Assembly (NCBI RefSeq): GCF_023716565.1
Contig: NZ_CP071848.1
Coordinates: forward strand, 2,976,001-3,040,000
Length of the DNA stretch: 64,000 bases
Source of the DNA: Vibrio sp. SCSIO 43136
GTDB taxonomy: Bacteria > Pseudomonadota > Gammaproteobacteria > Enterobacterales > Vibrionaceae
Direction: 5' to 3'
Below the pieces are notes generated by a model. That model searched no databases, was not told the DNA's origin, and saw nothing but the letters and a program-made list of their open reading frames with translations. Positions 54,864 through 62,580 of the stretch are shown piece after piece. Position 1 is the stretch's first letter; every line of letters begins with the position of its first letter. The position numbers were made by a program, and so were the translations under genes.

Positions 54864-55133
54864 ATTTAAAAAACCCACTAAATCACACACTTATCAATAA
54901 CAAAATCTCACTTATTTTTTGTAAAACAATAACGATTTTGATCTAGCGCAAAGGTTGGTATTGACGATAAACTAACCAAGCCAATCTGTGACAGGCGTAT
55001 TAATTCCCCTCAAAAACTAGGGATATTTTTTGATTAAGCTCCCTGTTTTGTATGCGTCCTGTTGCTAGCATGGTGAGCATATAAAAATTACATAATTACA
55101 AAATCCCTACAAATACCCTACAAAGGAGCACCT
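54864..55133 (+). promoter_or_regulatory. AT-rich upstream region of pckA with a tandem CCCTACAAA
   Basis: After the hslO terminator the 270-base stretch before pckA holds no gene. The sequence is AT-rich, with several T-runs and A-runs. Just before the ribosome site AAAGGAG, CCCTACAAA occurs twice (55105-55113 and 55116-55124), 11 bases apart, i.e. one helical turn. A TGTGA half-site at about 54986 could belong to a CRP-like site but lacks a convincing second half. No confident -10/-35 pair was found. Confidence 0.35.
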
Positions 55134-56762
55134 ATGACTGTTATGGAACATACAAAGGCTGCGCAACAATTAGATCTTACCCAACACGGATTGACCGGCG
55201 TAACTGAGGTTATTCGTAACCCAAGTTATGAGCAGCTTTTCGAAGAAGAAACTCGCCCAGAATTAGAAGGCTATGAAAAAGGCGTTGTCACAGAGCTAGG
55301 CGCTGTGGCCGTCGATACCGGTATTTTTACCGGTCGCTCACCAAAAGATAAATTTATCGTTAGAGATGACACCACTCGAGACACTATGTGGTGGTCTGAT
55401 CAAGGCAAAAACGATAACAAGCCCATCAGCAAAGAAGTATGGGACGACCTTAAACAAACCGTTACCGCTCAACTGTCTGGCAAACGCCTATTTGTTATCG
55501 ATGGTTACTGTGGCACCAATGCCGATACGCGTCTAAAAATTCGTGTCATCACTGAGGTTGCGTGGCAAGCGCACTTCGTGAAAAACATGTTCATCCGCCC
55601 AAGTGAAGAAGAATTAGCGACGTTCGAACCAGACTTTGTGGTGATGAACGGTGCAAAAACAACCAATGAGAAGTGGGAAGAACACGGTCTGAACTCTGAA
55701 AACTTCACTGTGTTTAACCTAACTGAGAAGATGCAGCTTATCGGTGGTACTTGGTACGGCGGTGAGATGAAGAAAGGTATGTTCGCTATGATGAACTACT
55801 TCCTTCCTCTGCGTGATATCGCTTCGATGCACTGTAGTGCTAACGTAGGCGAGAAAGGCGATGTGGCGATCTTCTTTGGTCTGTCTGGCACAGGTAAAAC
55901 CACGCTATCAACCGACCCTAAACGTCAATTGATCGGTGATGATGAGCATGGCTGGGATGACGAAGGTATCTTTAACTACGAAGGTGGTTGCTACGCAAAA
56001 ACCATTCGTCTATCTAAAGAAGCTGAGCCGGACATCTTCAACGCTATTCGCCGTGATGCACTGCTAGAGAACGTGACGGTACGCAACGATGGTTCTATCG
56101 ACTTTGATGATGGTTCTAAAACAGAAAACACTCGTGTTTCTTACCCAATTCATCATATCGAGAACATTGTTAAGCCGGTATCTAAAGCAGGTCACGCAGA
56201 AAAAGTAATCTTCCTGACGGCCGATGCGTTTGGTGTATTGCCTCCAGTGGCGAAATTGACTCCAGAACAAACTAAGTACCACTTCCTATCTGGCTTTACT
56301 GCAAAACTTGCGGGTACTGAGCGCGGTATCACCGAGCCAACCCCGACCTTCTCGGCGGCGTTTGGTGCGGCATTCCTAACTCTACACCCAACGAAGTACG
56401 CAGAAGTGCTAGTAAAACGTATGGAAGCGGTAGGTGCTAAGGCTTACTTGGTCAACACTGGTTGGAATGGCAGCGGTAACCGTATCTCGATTAAAGATAC
56501 TCGTGCCATCATTGATGCCATCCTAGACGGCTCAATTGACGAAGCTGAAACCAAGCAACTCCCTGTGTTTAACCTAGAAGTGCCAACGGCGCTGCACGAT
56601 GTTGATACCAACATCTTGGACCCTCGTGACACTTACGTTGATCCACTTCAGTGGGATAGCAAAGCTCAAGATTTGGCTGAGCGCTTTATCAAGAACTTCG
56701 CTCAATACACTGACAATGATGAAGGCAAGTCACTGGTAGCGGCAGGCCCTCAGCTCGACTAA
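55134..56762 (+). CDS. pckA: Phosphoenolpyruvate carboxykinase (ATP)
   Basis: PckA converts oxaloacetate to PEP using ATP, the first committed step of gluconeogenesis. The 542-residue protein has [12 protein letters not shown], the kinase-1a/P-loop region [16 protein letters not shown] (about residues 245-260), the kinase-2 region [20 protein letters not shown], and the terminal [20 protein letters not shown]. This ATP-dependent form is the one in E. coli and most gammaproteobacteria. ATG follows AAAGGAG. Terminator downstream; hslR-hslO-pckA is conserved. Confidence 0.98.
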   Translation: MTVMEHTKAAQQLDLTQHGLTGVTEVIRNPSYEQLFEEETRPELEGYEKGVVTELGAVAVDTGIFTGRSPKDKFIVRDDTTRDTMWWSDQGKNDNKPISKEVWDDLKQTVTAQLSGKRLFVIDGYCGTNADTRLKIRVITEVAWQAHFVKNMFIRPSEEELATFEPDFVVMNGAKTTNEKWEEHGLNSENFTVFNLTEKMQLIGGTWYGGEMKKGMFAMMNYFLPLRDIASMHCSANVGEKGDVAIFFGLSGTGKTTLSTDPKRQLIGDDEHGWDDEGIFNYEGGCYAKTIRLSKEAEPDIFNAIRRDALLENVTVRNDGSIDFDDGSKTENTRVSYPIHHIENIVKPVSKAGHAEKVIFLTADAFGVLPPVAKLTPEQTKYHFLSGFTAKLAGTERGITEPTPTFSAAFGAAFLTLHPTKYAEVLVKRMEAVGAKAYLVNTGWNGSGNRISIKDTRAIIDAILDGSIDEAETKQLPVFNLEVPTALHDVDTNILDPRDTYVDPLQWDSKAQDLAERFIKNFAQYTDNDEGKSLVAAGPQLD

Positions 56763-56780
56763 TCTAGACTTTTTTATGCC

Positions 56781-56806
56781 AAGCCCCTCTTTCGAGGGGC
56801 TTTTTT
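56781..56806 (+). terminator. Intrinsic terminator after pckA
   Basis: AAGCCCCTC and GAGGGGCTTTTTT around a short TTTC loop, a strong GC-rich stem with T-run 18 bases after the stop. Confidence 0.87.
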
Positions 56807-56879
56807 ATTGAAACTGGCGTCAATTTGTACCAATCTGGGTGCTGGAATTTATTGCGACACTCAGTATGGATACGTAAAT

Positions 56880-58772
56880 ATGAGAAAAGTGCTAGCCCTA
56901 ATTGTGCTCTTGGTCTGCTTTGGCTTGGCCAGTGTATTAGTGCTATTTGGCCTACTCCATACTCAGTTCGCCACGCCGATGGTCAACTACATCGCTCCTA
57001 AGCTGTTTAAAACCCCGATTCAAATCGACTCTGTCGAGTATCAGTCGCCTTACCACCTGTCGCTGCACGGAGTAGAGATCAGCACCTCGGCCGAACCTTT
57101 GTACGTCGAGAATATCCAGCTGTGGCTCAACCCTGATCTGATCCAACAACAAAAATTAGCCGTCGACAGTTTGCTGTTAAGTGGTTTTAGCCTCCAGCAA
57201 GGCCTGCCGTCACTCGACTGGCCATCCCATATCAAGTTGCATCAACTCGCCATCGATCATTTCGACTACTCAGACAATGACGTTATTGTGCGCGAGTTAG
57301 CCCTACAGGTGAAAAACCCACAACCGACCCGAGAAACTGGCATTCCTTGGTATGGCGAATGGCAAGCCTCAGCGCAACAAGTCTACTGGCAAGGCGAAGC
57401 CATCGACCAAATTCTTATCGATGGAGACTTCCTGCCCGACAGCCAAAAAATCTACGGTTTATCTTTTAACTGGCAAGGCGCTAATTTTGCCACCCAAGCG
57501 CAGCGCCACGCGCAAAAGTGGCAGCTACTCAATACCACGGTAAACAACTTAACCCTAAATCAGGAGCAGCTTAACGCTCTACCTGCCCAGCTCACGACAC
57601 CGCTATTAAATGCAGATATTGAAGTCGAACGCTTTGATTTGCTCAATGCCAACATTAAGCTCGATGAATTTTCTGCCACCCAGCTCGATGTGACTCTAGA
57701 AAACTGGCATTCGAATCTCGCGCTATGGCAGCAAAACAGCCAGTTATCACTCAATGCTGAAAGCATCGTCTGGAAACAGCAACAATGGCTTGAGCCAGTG
57801 ATTACCGCAGAGATGAGCGATGAAGTGCTCTATATTGATGACCTTAGCACCCGCATCCAAGGGGGCTTTGTGCAACTGGCTGGGCAATTTGACCGCAAGC
57901 AAGCCAATTTTGACCACTTAAACTTGAGTGGTGTGGCGTGGCTAGCACAAAGAGGCGACCGCTCACTGCTCAACACCTTGCCTGAATGGGAGAGAATTTC
58001 TATCGAGCAACTTTTGGTGCGAAATGGCCAATATATCGATCTGAAATCGGTACCGAAAAGACAGGTATCAGGACTAAACATCACTGGAAAATCACTGCTC
58101 ATCAAAGATAAGACCAACCTAGGCGTGTTGGCTGGTGAACTAAGAGCCACTGCCAACAGCATGAGCTACGGGCCACTGATAGCAGCGCAATCATTAGTAG
58201 AAATGCACGCCACTCAAGGCACAAGCTACTTAGATAAGCTGATCATTCCTATCAACGAAGGATTGGTTCGCGCTCAAGGCGAATGGGAATTTGCCAAAGT
58301 CAGCCAGCCGTGGCACCTCAAATTTGCTGCAGATGGTTACCCACTTGACCTAGATACCTCGACCCGACTGCCTGAATTGGAGTTTCTCGGTCCAAGCGAT
58401 GTTCAATTTGAACTGCGAGCACTGGCGGGTGATGAAGCTATGTTAGCGCACAGTTTAGGTGGGTTTGCTCGCATATCACTGCCTGATGCTACCCTTCCCG
58501 CCGACATTGCAGAGCTCATGACAGGTCAAAACCAAGCGGTTCAATTGACCTTTAGTGAGATCACTTTGCAAGCCGATAGAGGGCGAGTCACACTAGACGC
58601 TAGCCCTATCAGCAGCGAATCACTGAGTGGGAAACTGTCTGGTAGCTTGGATCTCACCGAGCCGGAGAAAAGTACCCTTGGCATAGAGCTACAAGGGCCA
58701 TGTGGCAGCTGGCAGAAGCTATTTATACAATCAGAGCTTCGCCAGCTGTTTAGAGAGTGCGCAACACGCTAA
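56880..58772 (+). CDS. AsmA-like inner-membrane anchored protein
   Basis: ATG at 56880 gives 630 residues; the earlier ATG at 56808 lies too close to the pckA terminator and adds a non-hydrophobic leader. Residues 2-25 (VLALIVLLVCFGLASVLVLFG) form a membrane anchor. The remainder is repetitive beta structure with the AsmA-type entry FKTPIQIDSVEYQSPYHLSL. The C-terminal part has LSGKLSGSLDLTEPEKSTLG, as in the AsmA bridge-like lipid-transfer superfamily. Members are thought to move lipids between membranes, but the role of this one is not known. Convergent with fabY, whose stop overlaps its end by four bases. Confidence 0.75.
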   Translation: MRKVLALIVLLVCFGLASVLVLFGLLHTQFATPMVNYIAPKLFKTPIQIDSVEYQSPYHLSLHGVEISTSAEPLYVENIQLWLNPDLIQQQKLAVDSLLLSGFSLQQGLPSLDWPSHIKLHQLAIDHFDYSDNDVIVRELALQVKNPQPTRETGIPWYGEWQASAQQVYWQGEAIDQILIDGDFLPDSQKIYGLSFNWQGANFATQAQRHAQKWQLLNTTVNNLTLNQEQLNALPAQLTTPLLNADIEVERFDLLNANIKLDEFSATQLDVTLENWHSNLALWQQNSQLSLNAESIVWKQQQWLEPVITAEMSDEVLYIDDLSTRIQGGFVQLAGQFDRKQANFDHLNLSGVAWLAQRGDRSLLNTLPEWERISIEQLLVRNGQYIDLKSVPKRQVSGLNITGKSLLIKDKTNLGVLAGELRATANSMSYGPLIAAQSLVEMHATQGTSYLDKLIIPINEGLVRAQGEWEFAKVSQPWHLKFAADGYPLDLDTSTRLPELEFLGPSDVQFELRALAGDEAMLAHSLGGFARISLPDATLPADIAELMTGQNQAVQLTFSEITLQADRGRVTLDASPISSESLSGKLSGSLDLTEPEKSTLGIELQGPCGSWQKLFIQSELRQLFRECATR

Positions 58773-59668
58773 TCTCTAGGTAGCAACATGTAGGTGCCCG
58801 TGAACTCGACCGCTTCGACATCACCACTGTAAATAATGGTTTTGATGATAACCCTAGCTCGGCGTCCGTTCTCAAGTCTATCTAGATCACCACTGATGCC
58901 ATCGAGTGAAGTCACCGCTAATGGGCTTTCGGTCACTGGGTGTCTGTAACGAATATGGCTATCTGCCAGCACGATATCTGCCTGCAAGTTGCGCTCTTTC
59001 ATCAATAGCCAGGTCATCCCCCAGCCAGTCAAGGTTGCTAAGGTAAATGCAGACCCTGCAAACATGGTGTTGTGCGGATTGAGGTTCGGGTTTAACTGTG
59101 CAGCACACTCAAAGCGGTAGCCTGTGTACTGATTGATTTTGATCCCCATCTTGTCACTGATAGGGATTTGCTGCTCCCAGCGCTGCTGTAGCTCGGCGCA
59201 CCATTCAGGGCGGCGTAACACGTTTGCCAGTGGGTCGAGCTCTTTGACCATTTGCTGGTGACGCACAGGTCCACGCTCATCCCCAAGCTCGCCATGACTG
59301 GTAAAGCCGTTTTGCTCATAAAAGGCGATGGCGTCTTGGCGTGCGTTACACACCAGTCGCTTAACGCCTTCTTGACGCGCCAATGACTCTAAAGCCACCA
59401 GTACCAGCGAGCCCAATCCACGATTGCGACGATTAGGCTTTACCGCCATATAACGTATCTGACCATCATCATCTGGGGTAATGTAGAGGCGACCAATCGC
59501 CATCGGTCGCCCTTTACTGTCCACAATCATGCGATGATGGCTCATTGGGTCAAATTCATCACGCTCTGAGCCAATAGGGAGTTGCCATGGTTCACGCAGC
59601 ATTTTCCAGCGAAAGTGGTAATACTTGTTATGCTGGTTATCGGTTTTTGGAGTGATGAGTTTAAACAT
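58769..59668 (-). CDS. fabY: Bifunctional GNAT acetyltransferase / hot-dog thioesterase-like protein (YiiD/FabY family)
   Basis: ATG at 59668 gives 299 residues starting MFKLITPKTDNQHNKYYHFR; a longer frame to 59719 is not family-like. Residues 1-145 form a GNAT domain with YMAVKPNRRNRGLGSLVLVAL as the acetyl-CoA loop. Residues 155-299 form the YiiD_C hot-dog domain (HNTMFAGSAFTLATLTGWGM). E. coli YiiD (FabY) acts in fatty acid synthesis initiation. As in E. coli, it is with dtd and yihY in one directional cluster. Confidence 0.9.
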   Translation of the reverse strand: MFKLITPKTDNQHNKYYHFRWKMLREPWQLPIGSERDEFDPMSHHRMIVDSKGRPMAIGRLYITPDDDGQIRYMAVKPNRRNRGLGSLVLVALESLARQEGVKRLVCNARQDAIAFYEQNGFTSHGELGDERGPVRHQQMVKELDPLANVLRRPEWCAELQQRWEQQIPISDKMGIKINQYTGYRFECAAQLNPNLNPHNTMFAGSAFTLATLTGWGMTWLLMKERNLQADIVLADSHIRYRHPVTESPLAVTSLDGISGDLDRLENGRRARVIIKTIIYSGDVEAVEFTGTYMLLPRD

Positions 59669-59767
59669 GAATATCCTTATTCTCAGTTGATTGAACTGAG
59701 TGTTTTTACTCGCTCCCACGCTCCTGCGTAGGGAAGTCGTTTAAGCAAACTGTTCGCTGTGAGTTTT

Positions 59768-60202
59768 TTACACCTGAAGCCAAAATGTTACTGGACCATC
59801 ATTGACCAGTGACACCTTCATATCCGCCCCGAAGCGACCACGCTCGGTTGGAAGGGTTTCAGCACACTTGTCGGCAAAATAGTCGTACCACTTCTCGGCA
59901 TCGGCTGGGTGTGCTCCGCGAGAAAAGCCTGCTCGCGTGCCTTTTTTAGTATCCGCAGGCAGTGTAAATTGAGACACCACCAGAACCTTTCCGTTCACTT
60001 GTTGAACATTAAGGTTCATTTTGTCTTCTTCATCGCCAAACACGCGGTAAGTGAGCACACGTTCCACCAAGCGTTTTGCCTTAGCTTCATCATCATCTTT
60101 TTCCACCCCGAGCAGGACTAACAGGCCTTTATCGATCTCGCCAACAATCTCGCCGTCTACTTTTACCGACGCTTCACTTACTCGTTGTATCAGTGCTATC
60201 AC
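59768..60202 (-). CDS. dtd: D-aminoacyl-tRNA deacylase
   Basis: Dtd hydrolyses D-amino acids from tRNA, protecting translation. The 144-residue homodimeric enzyme has [20 protein letters not shown] (the SQFT catalytic segment, about residues 77-96) and a C-terminal [11 protein letters not shown] (the GPVT cross-subunit motif). [20 protein letters not shown] is the typical start. It overlaps the end of yihY by 29 bases, so they are likely co-transcribed. Confidence 0.97.
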   Translation of the reverse strand: MIALIQRVSEASVKVDGEIVGEIDKGLLVLLGVEKDDDEAKAKRLVERVLTYRVFGDEEDKMNLNVQQVNGKVLVVSQFTLPADTKKGTRAGFSRGAHPADAEKWYDYFADKCAETLPTERGRFGADMKVSLVNDGPVTFWLQV

Positions 60203-61109
60203 TTGGTGTTCCTTGGGTTGGTGTTTCAGTTACTAGGTGCTTACTGTACCACAAGTCACGCTCACTCAAACTGGCGGTGATTTCTGCACCAAGTAAAACA
60301 ATCAACCAACACAAATATACCCAGACGAACAAAATAGGAATGGCGGCTAACGCCCCGTATATCAACTGATAAGATGGGAACTGAGTGATATACATGGCAA
60401 AACCTTTCTTACTCAATTCAAACAAAATGGCCGCGATTAAAGCACCCGTGACGCCATCCACCACGCCAATCTTTTTATTAGGTACCAGCATGTACAAACC
60501 CAGAAAGCCCAGCAGCGACAATAGGAAAGGCAACCAACGCAAAAATTCAGTGGTGAGCGTTGATACTGTGTCGTTGGCGAGAAAGCTTAGCGAAGTAATG
60601 TAAGAAGTGGCAGCGATACTCGCCCCAGCCATGATTGGGCCTAGTGTTAACACCATCCAATACATAGAAAAGGAATAGACTCGGCGACGCTTTTCCTGCA
60701 CTCGAAAGATGTAATTTAGGCTCTTATCGATATTGGAAATCAGCATCAAAGCGGCCACAAACAAAAACGCACCACCCACAGCAGACATCTTGCCCGTGTT
60801 TGCCACAAAATCATTCAGCGCCGATTTAACCGCAGTACCTGCTGCTGGCACAAAATTGTTGATGACGAAATCTTGTAGCAGCTCACCAACGTTGGCGAAG
60901 ACTGGAAACTTGGACAACACCGATAGCAACACCGTTAAAAGTGGCACTAATGAAAGCAGCGTGATGTAAGCCATATAGCCTGCGCTTACCGTCAGGCGGT
61001 CATGAGAGATGCGCTTCAAAAAGTAGTGAGAAAAGTTGTGCAGCTCTCGCAGTAATGGCGCAAAAGGCAAGTTGTCCAAGGACTTGCCTAAGCGTTTCAA
61101 GTCGGTCAT
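60174..61109 (-). CDS. yihY: YihY family inner-membrane protein (BrkB-like)
   Basis: A 311-residue polytopic membrane protein of the YihY/virulence factor BrkB family. Six hydrophobic stretches are visible: [21 protein letters not shown] (about 45-65), [17 protein letters not shown] (~113-128), [58 protein letters not shown] and [18 protein letters not shown]. It was once named Rbn (RNase BN), but that activity is now assigned elsewhere. Transport function has been suggested for relatives, not shown. Followed by dtd. Confidence 0.93.
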   Translation of the reverse strand: MTDLKRLGKSLDNLPFAPLLRELHNFSHYFLKRISHDRLTVSAGYMAYITLLSLVPLLTVLLSVLSKFPVFANVGELLQDFVINNFVPAAGTAVKSALNDFVANTGKMSAVGGAFLFVAALMLISNIDKSLNYIFRVQEKRRRVYSFSMYWMVLTLGPIMAGASIAATSYITSLSFLANDTVSTLTTEFLRWLPFLLSLLGFLGLYMLVPNKKIGVVDGVTGALIAAILFELSKKGFAMYITQFPSYQLIYGALAAIPILFVWVYLCWLIVLLGAEITASLSERDLWYSKHLVTETPTQGTPSDSTDTTSK

Positions 61110-61164
61110 AGTCTAGATATTCGTTACGTGAATGAAACAATATTCTAACCAAAAGGACTCGGAA

Positions 61165-61794
61165 ATGCGTTATTTATTCTTGGTTTGCGCCCTACTCCTC
61201 ACTGGCTGCCAGTCAACTTACTACTCAGCGATGGAAACCGTCGGCATCCACAAGCGAGATATCATGGTCGACCGAGTCGAAGACGCAAAAACCGCTCAGC
61301 AAGACGCGGAGCAAGAGTTCACCAGCGCACTAGAAGCCCTCTCCACCCTGACCAATTTCGATGGTGGCGATCTTGAAGCCATGTATAAAAAGATCGACAG
61401 CAAGTACCAAGACAGTGAGAGCGCCGCGGAAAAAGTCGCCGACCGAATCAGCGCCATCGAAGATGTCTCTGGTGCACTTTTTGAAGAGTGGGAGAACGAG
61501 CTCGAGCTATACACCAGTGACAAGCTGCGTCGTGATAGTGAGTCCAAGCTCAAGCAAACCAAAGCATCATATAAGACCATGCTCAGTGCCATGAAACGTG
61601 CCGAGAAGAAGATGACACCTGTGCTCAATACACTCCGTGATAACACTCTTTACCTTAAACACAACCTCAACGCCAACGCCATCGGCTCGTTGCAAGGTGA
61701 ATTCATGAGCCTAGAGAAAGATATCGAAGTTGCGATAAAGGAAATGAAGGCTGCGATTGCGGAGTCGGATAAGTTTTTGGCGAAGTTGAAGTAA
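61165..61794 (+). CDS. DUF2959 family lipoprotein
   Basis: ATG at 61165 follows AAAGGACTCGG and gives 209 residues; eleven codons of open frame precede it. YLFLVCALLLTGCQSTYY is a lipoprotein signal with the LTGC lipobox (Cys about residue 14). The rest is nearly all helical and charged (KTAQQDAEQEFTSALEALST, MKRAEKKMTPVLNTLRDN), consistent with coiled coil in the periplasm. The family is common in marine gammaproteobacteria; function unknown. The TAA stop is followed within a few bases by a two-armed heptamer element. Confidence 0.85.
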   Translation: MRYLFLVCALLLTGCQSTYYSAMETVGIHKRDIMVDRVEDAKTAQQDAEQEFTSALEALSTLTNFDGGDLEAMYKKIDSKYQDSESAAEKVADRISAIEDVSGALFEEWENELELYTSDKLRRDSESKLKQTKASYKTMLSAMKRAEKKMTPVLNTLRDNTLYLKHNLNANAIGSLQGEFMSLEKDIEVAIKEMKAAIAESDKFLAKLK

Positions 61795-61795
61795 C

Positions 61796-61905
61796 ACCGG
61801 TAACCGGTAAAGGGGACGCTTTGCTAACGGTAAAAAGGGAAACGGAAAAAAGCTAGCCCTTTACCGTTAGCGCCAGCGTCCCTCTGCCCTTTCCCTAAAA
61901 AATAG
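61796..61905. repeat. Two-armed fold-back heptamer element between DUF2959 and AAA genes
   Basis: The left arm has CACCGGT, AACCGGT, AAAGGGG, then GGGACGCTTTGCTAACGG (61813-61830), GTAAAAAGGG. The right arm has CCCTTTACCG, then CCGTTAGCGCCAGCGTCC (61864-61881), CCCTCTG and CCCTTTCCC. GGGACGC...AACGGTAAAAAGGG (61813-61839) pairs with CCCTTTACCG...GCGTCCC (61857-61882), with few mismatches and a 17-base loop. Doublets recur about every 7 bases. It lies two bases after the DUF2959 stop and before the AAA-gene stop at 61910. Confidence 0.8.
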
Positions 61906-61909
61906 TTGT

Positions 61910-62440
61910 CTATTCAGCTAAATAAGTAAGAATAAATTCACAGCGCTTAAATACCTCATCAAACGGCACCTCTACCACTTCATATCCAAACCCTTCGTAA
62001 GCCGTCACCAATAACTCATGGATCTCAATCGCCTGTTCAAACGGATATGGGCGCACCTCATCCTGTACATAAGTGACATCATTTGGACGACAGACAAACA
62101 CCGTCGAATGATAACCTAACGCCGCCTGCTTCAGCTCTTCAGTGGGCGTAAGCCCACTCATAATCATGTAGGCGCTTAAGTCACCAGTGGCACGATCGAG
62201 AAACGCATACCCCTCATCTTGCACCGCTTGGAGCTTTTGGTCACCCATAACCCTAGAGCACAATTTGACGAATCCAGCCATATCATGCCAAGGCAAAATG
62301 CCGTCTTCCAGAGCACTCTGCTCTTCAATCAAGCGACGAGATGATTCTTCATAAGTGTTATGCCCCATCTTAGCCAAAGCATTGATGATGGTCGTCTTCC
62401 CCGCTCCCGGGCCACCCGTAATAACAATAGGTTTCGTCAT
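61910..62440 (-). CDS. Small AAA-type NTPase/kinase-like protein
   Basis: ATG at 62440 gives 176 residues beginning MTKPIVITGGPGAGKTTIIN; the Walker A GGPGAGKTT is at residues 8-16. A segment with EESSRRLIEEQSAL, LDRATGDLSAYM and VFVCRPNDVTYVQDEVRPYP follows the AAA_28 (PF13521) pattern, with CRP..D..R in a lid-like position. Related small NTPases are predicted to phosphorylate nucleosides or cofactors; the substrate here is unknown. Its leader is preceded by a four-copy heptamer array and its 3' end by the fold-back heptamer element, so both flanks carry repeats. Confidence 0.82.
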   Translation of the reverse strand: MTKPIVITGGPGAGKTTIINALAKMGHNTYEESSRRLIEEQSALEDGILPWHDMAGFVKLCSRVMGDQKLQAVQDEGYAFLDRATGDLSAYMIMSGLTPTEELKQAALGYHSTVFVCRPNDVTYVQDEVRPYPFEQAIEIHELLVTAYEGFGYEVVEVPFDEVFKRCEFILTYLAE

Positions 62441-62476
62441 AATAAATCTCTTAACCAACACACCCTAAGCCGCTTT

Positions 62477-62508
62477 ACCGATTACCGATTACCGATTACC
62501 GATTACCG
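62477..62508. repeat. Tandem heptamer array, four copies of ACCGATT plus a partial
   Basis: Four perfect ACCGATT units span 62477-62504, followed by ACCG. The unit equals the ATCGGTA unit of the 28234 array read from the other strand. It is between the typA stop (62581) and the AAA-gene start (62440), and G-rich in the direction of transcription of both. Confidence 0.95.
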
Positions 62509-62580
62509 AAAGTAAAACACCCCAAGCCATCACTGACTCAGGGTGTCTATTTTCAATTAACTATCAGCTAATTAGAAAGC

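Noticed and set aside
54980..55002. CRP site upstream of pckA
   Set aside because: Only a TGTGA half-site is clear; the second half does not match TCACA at the proper spacing.
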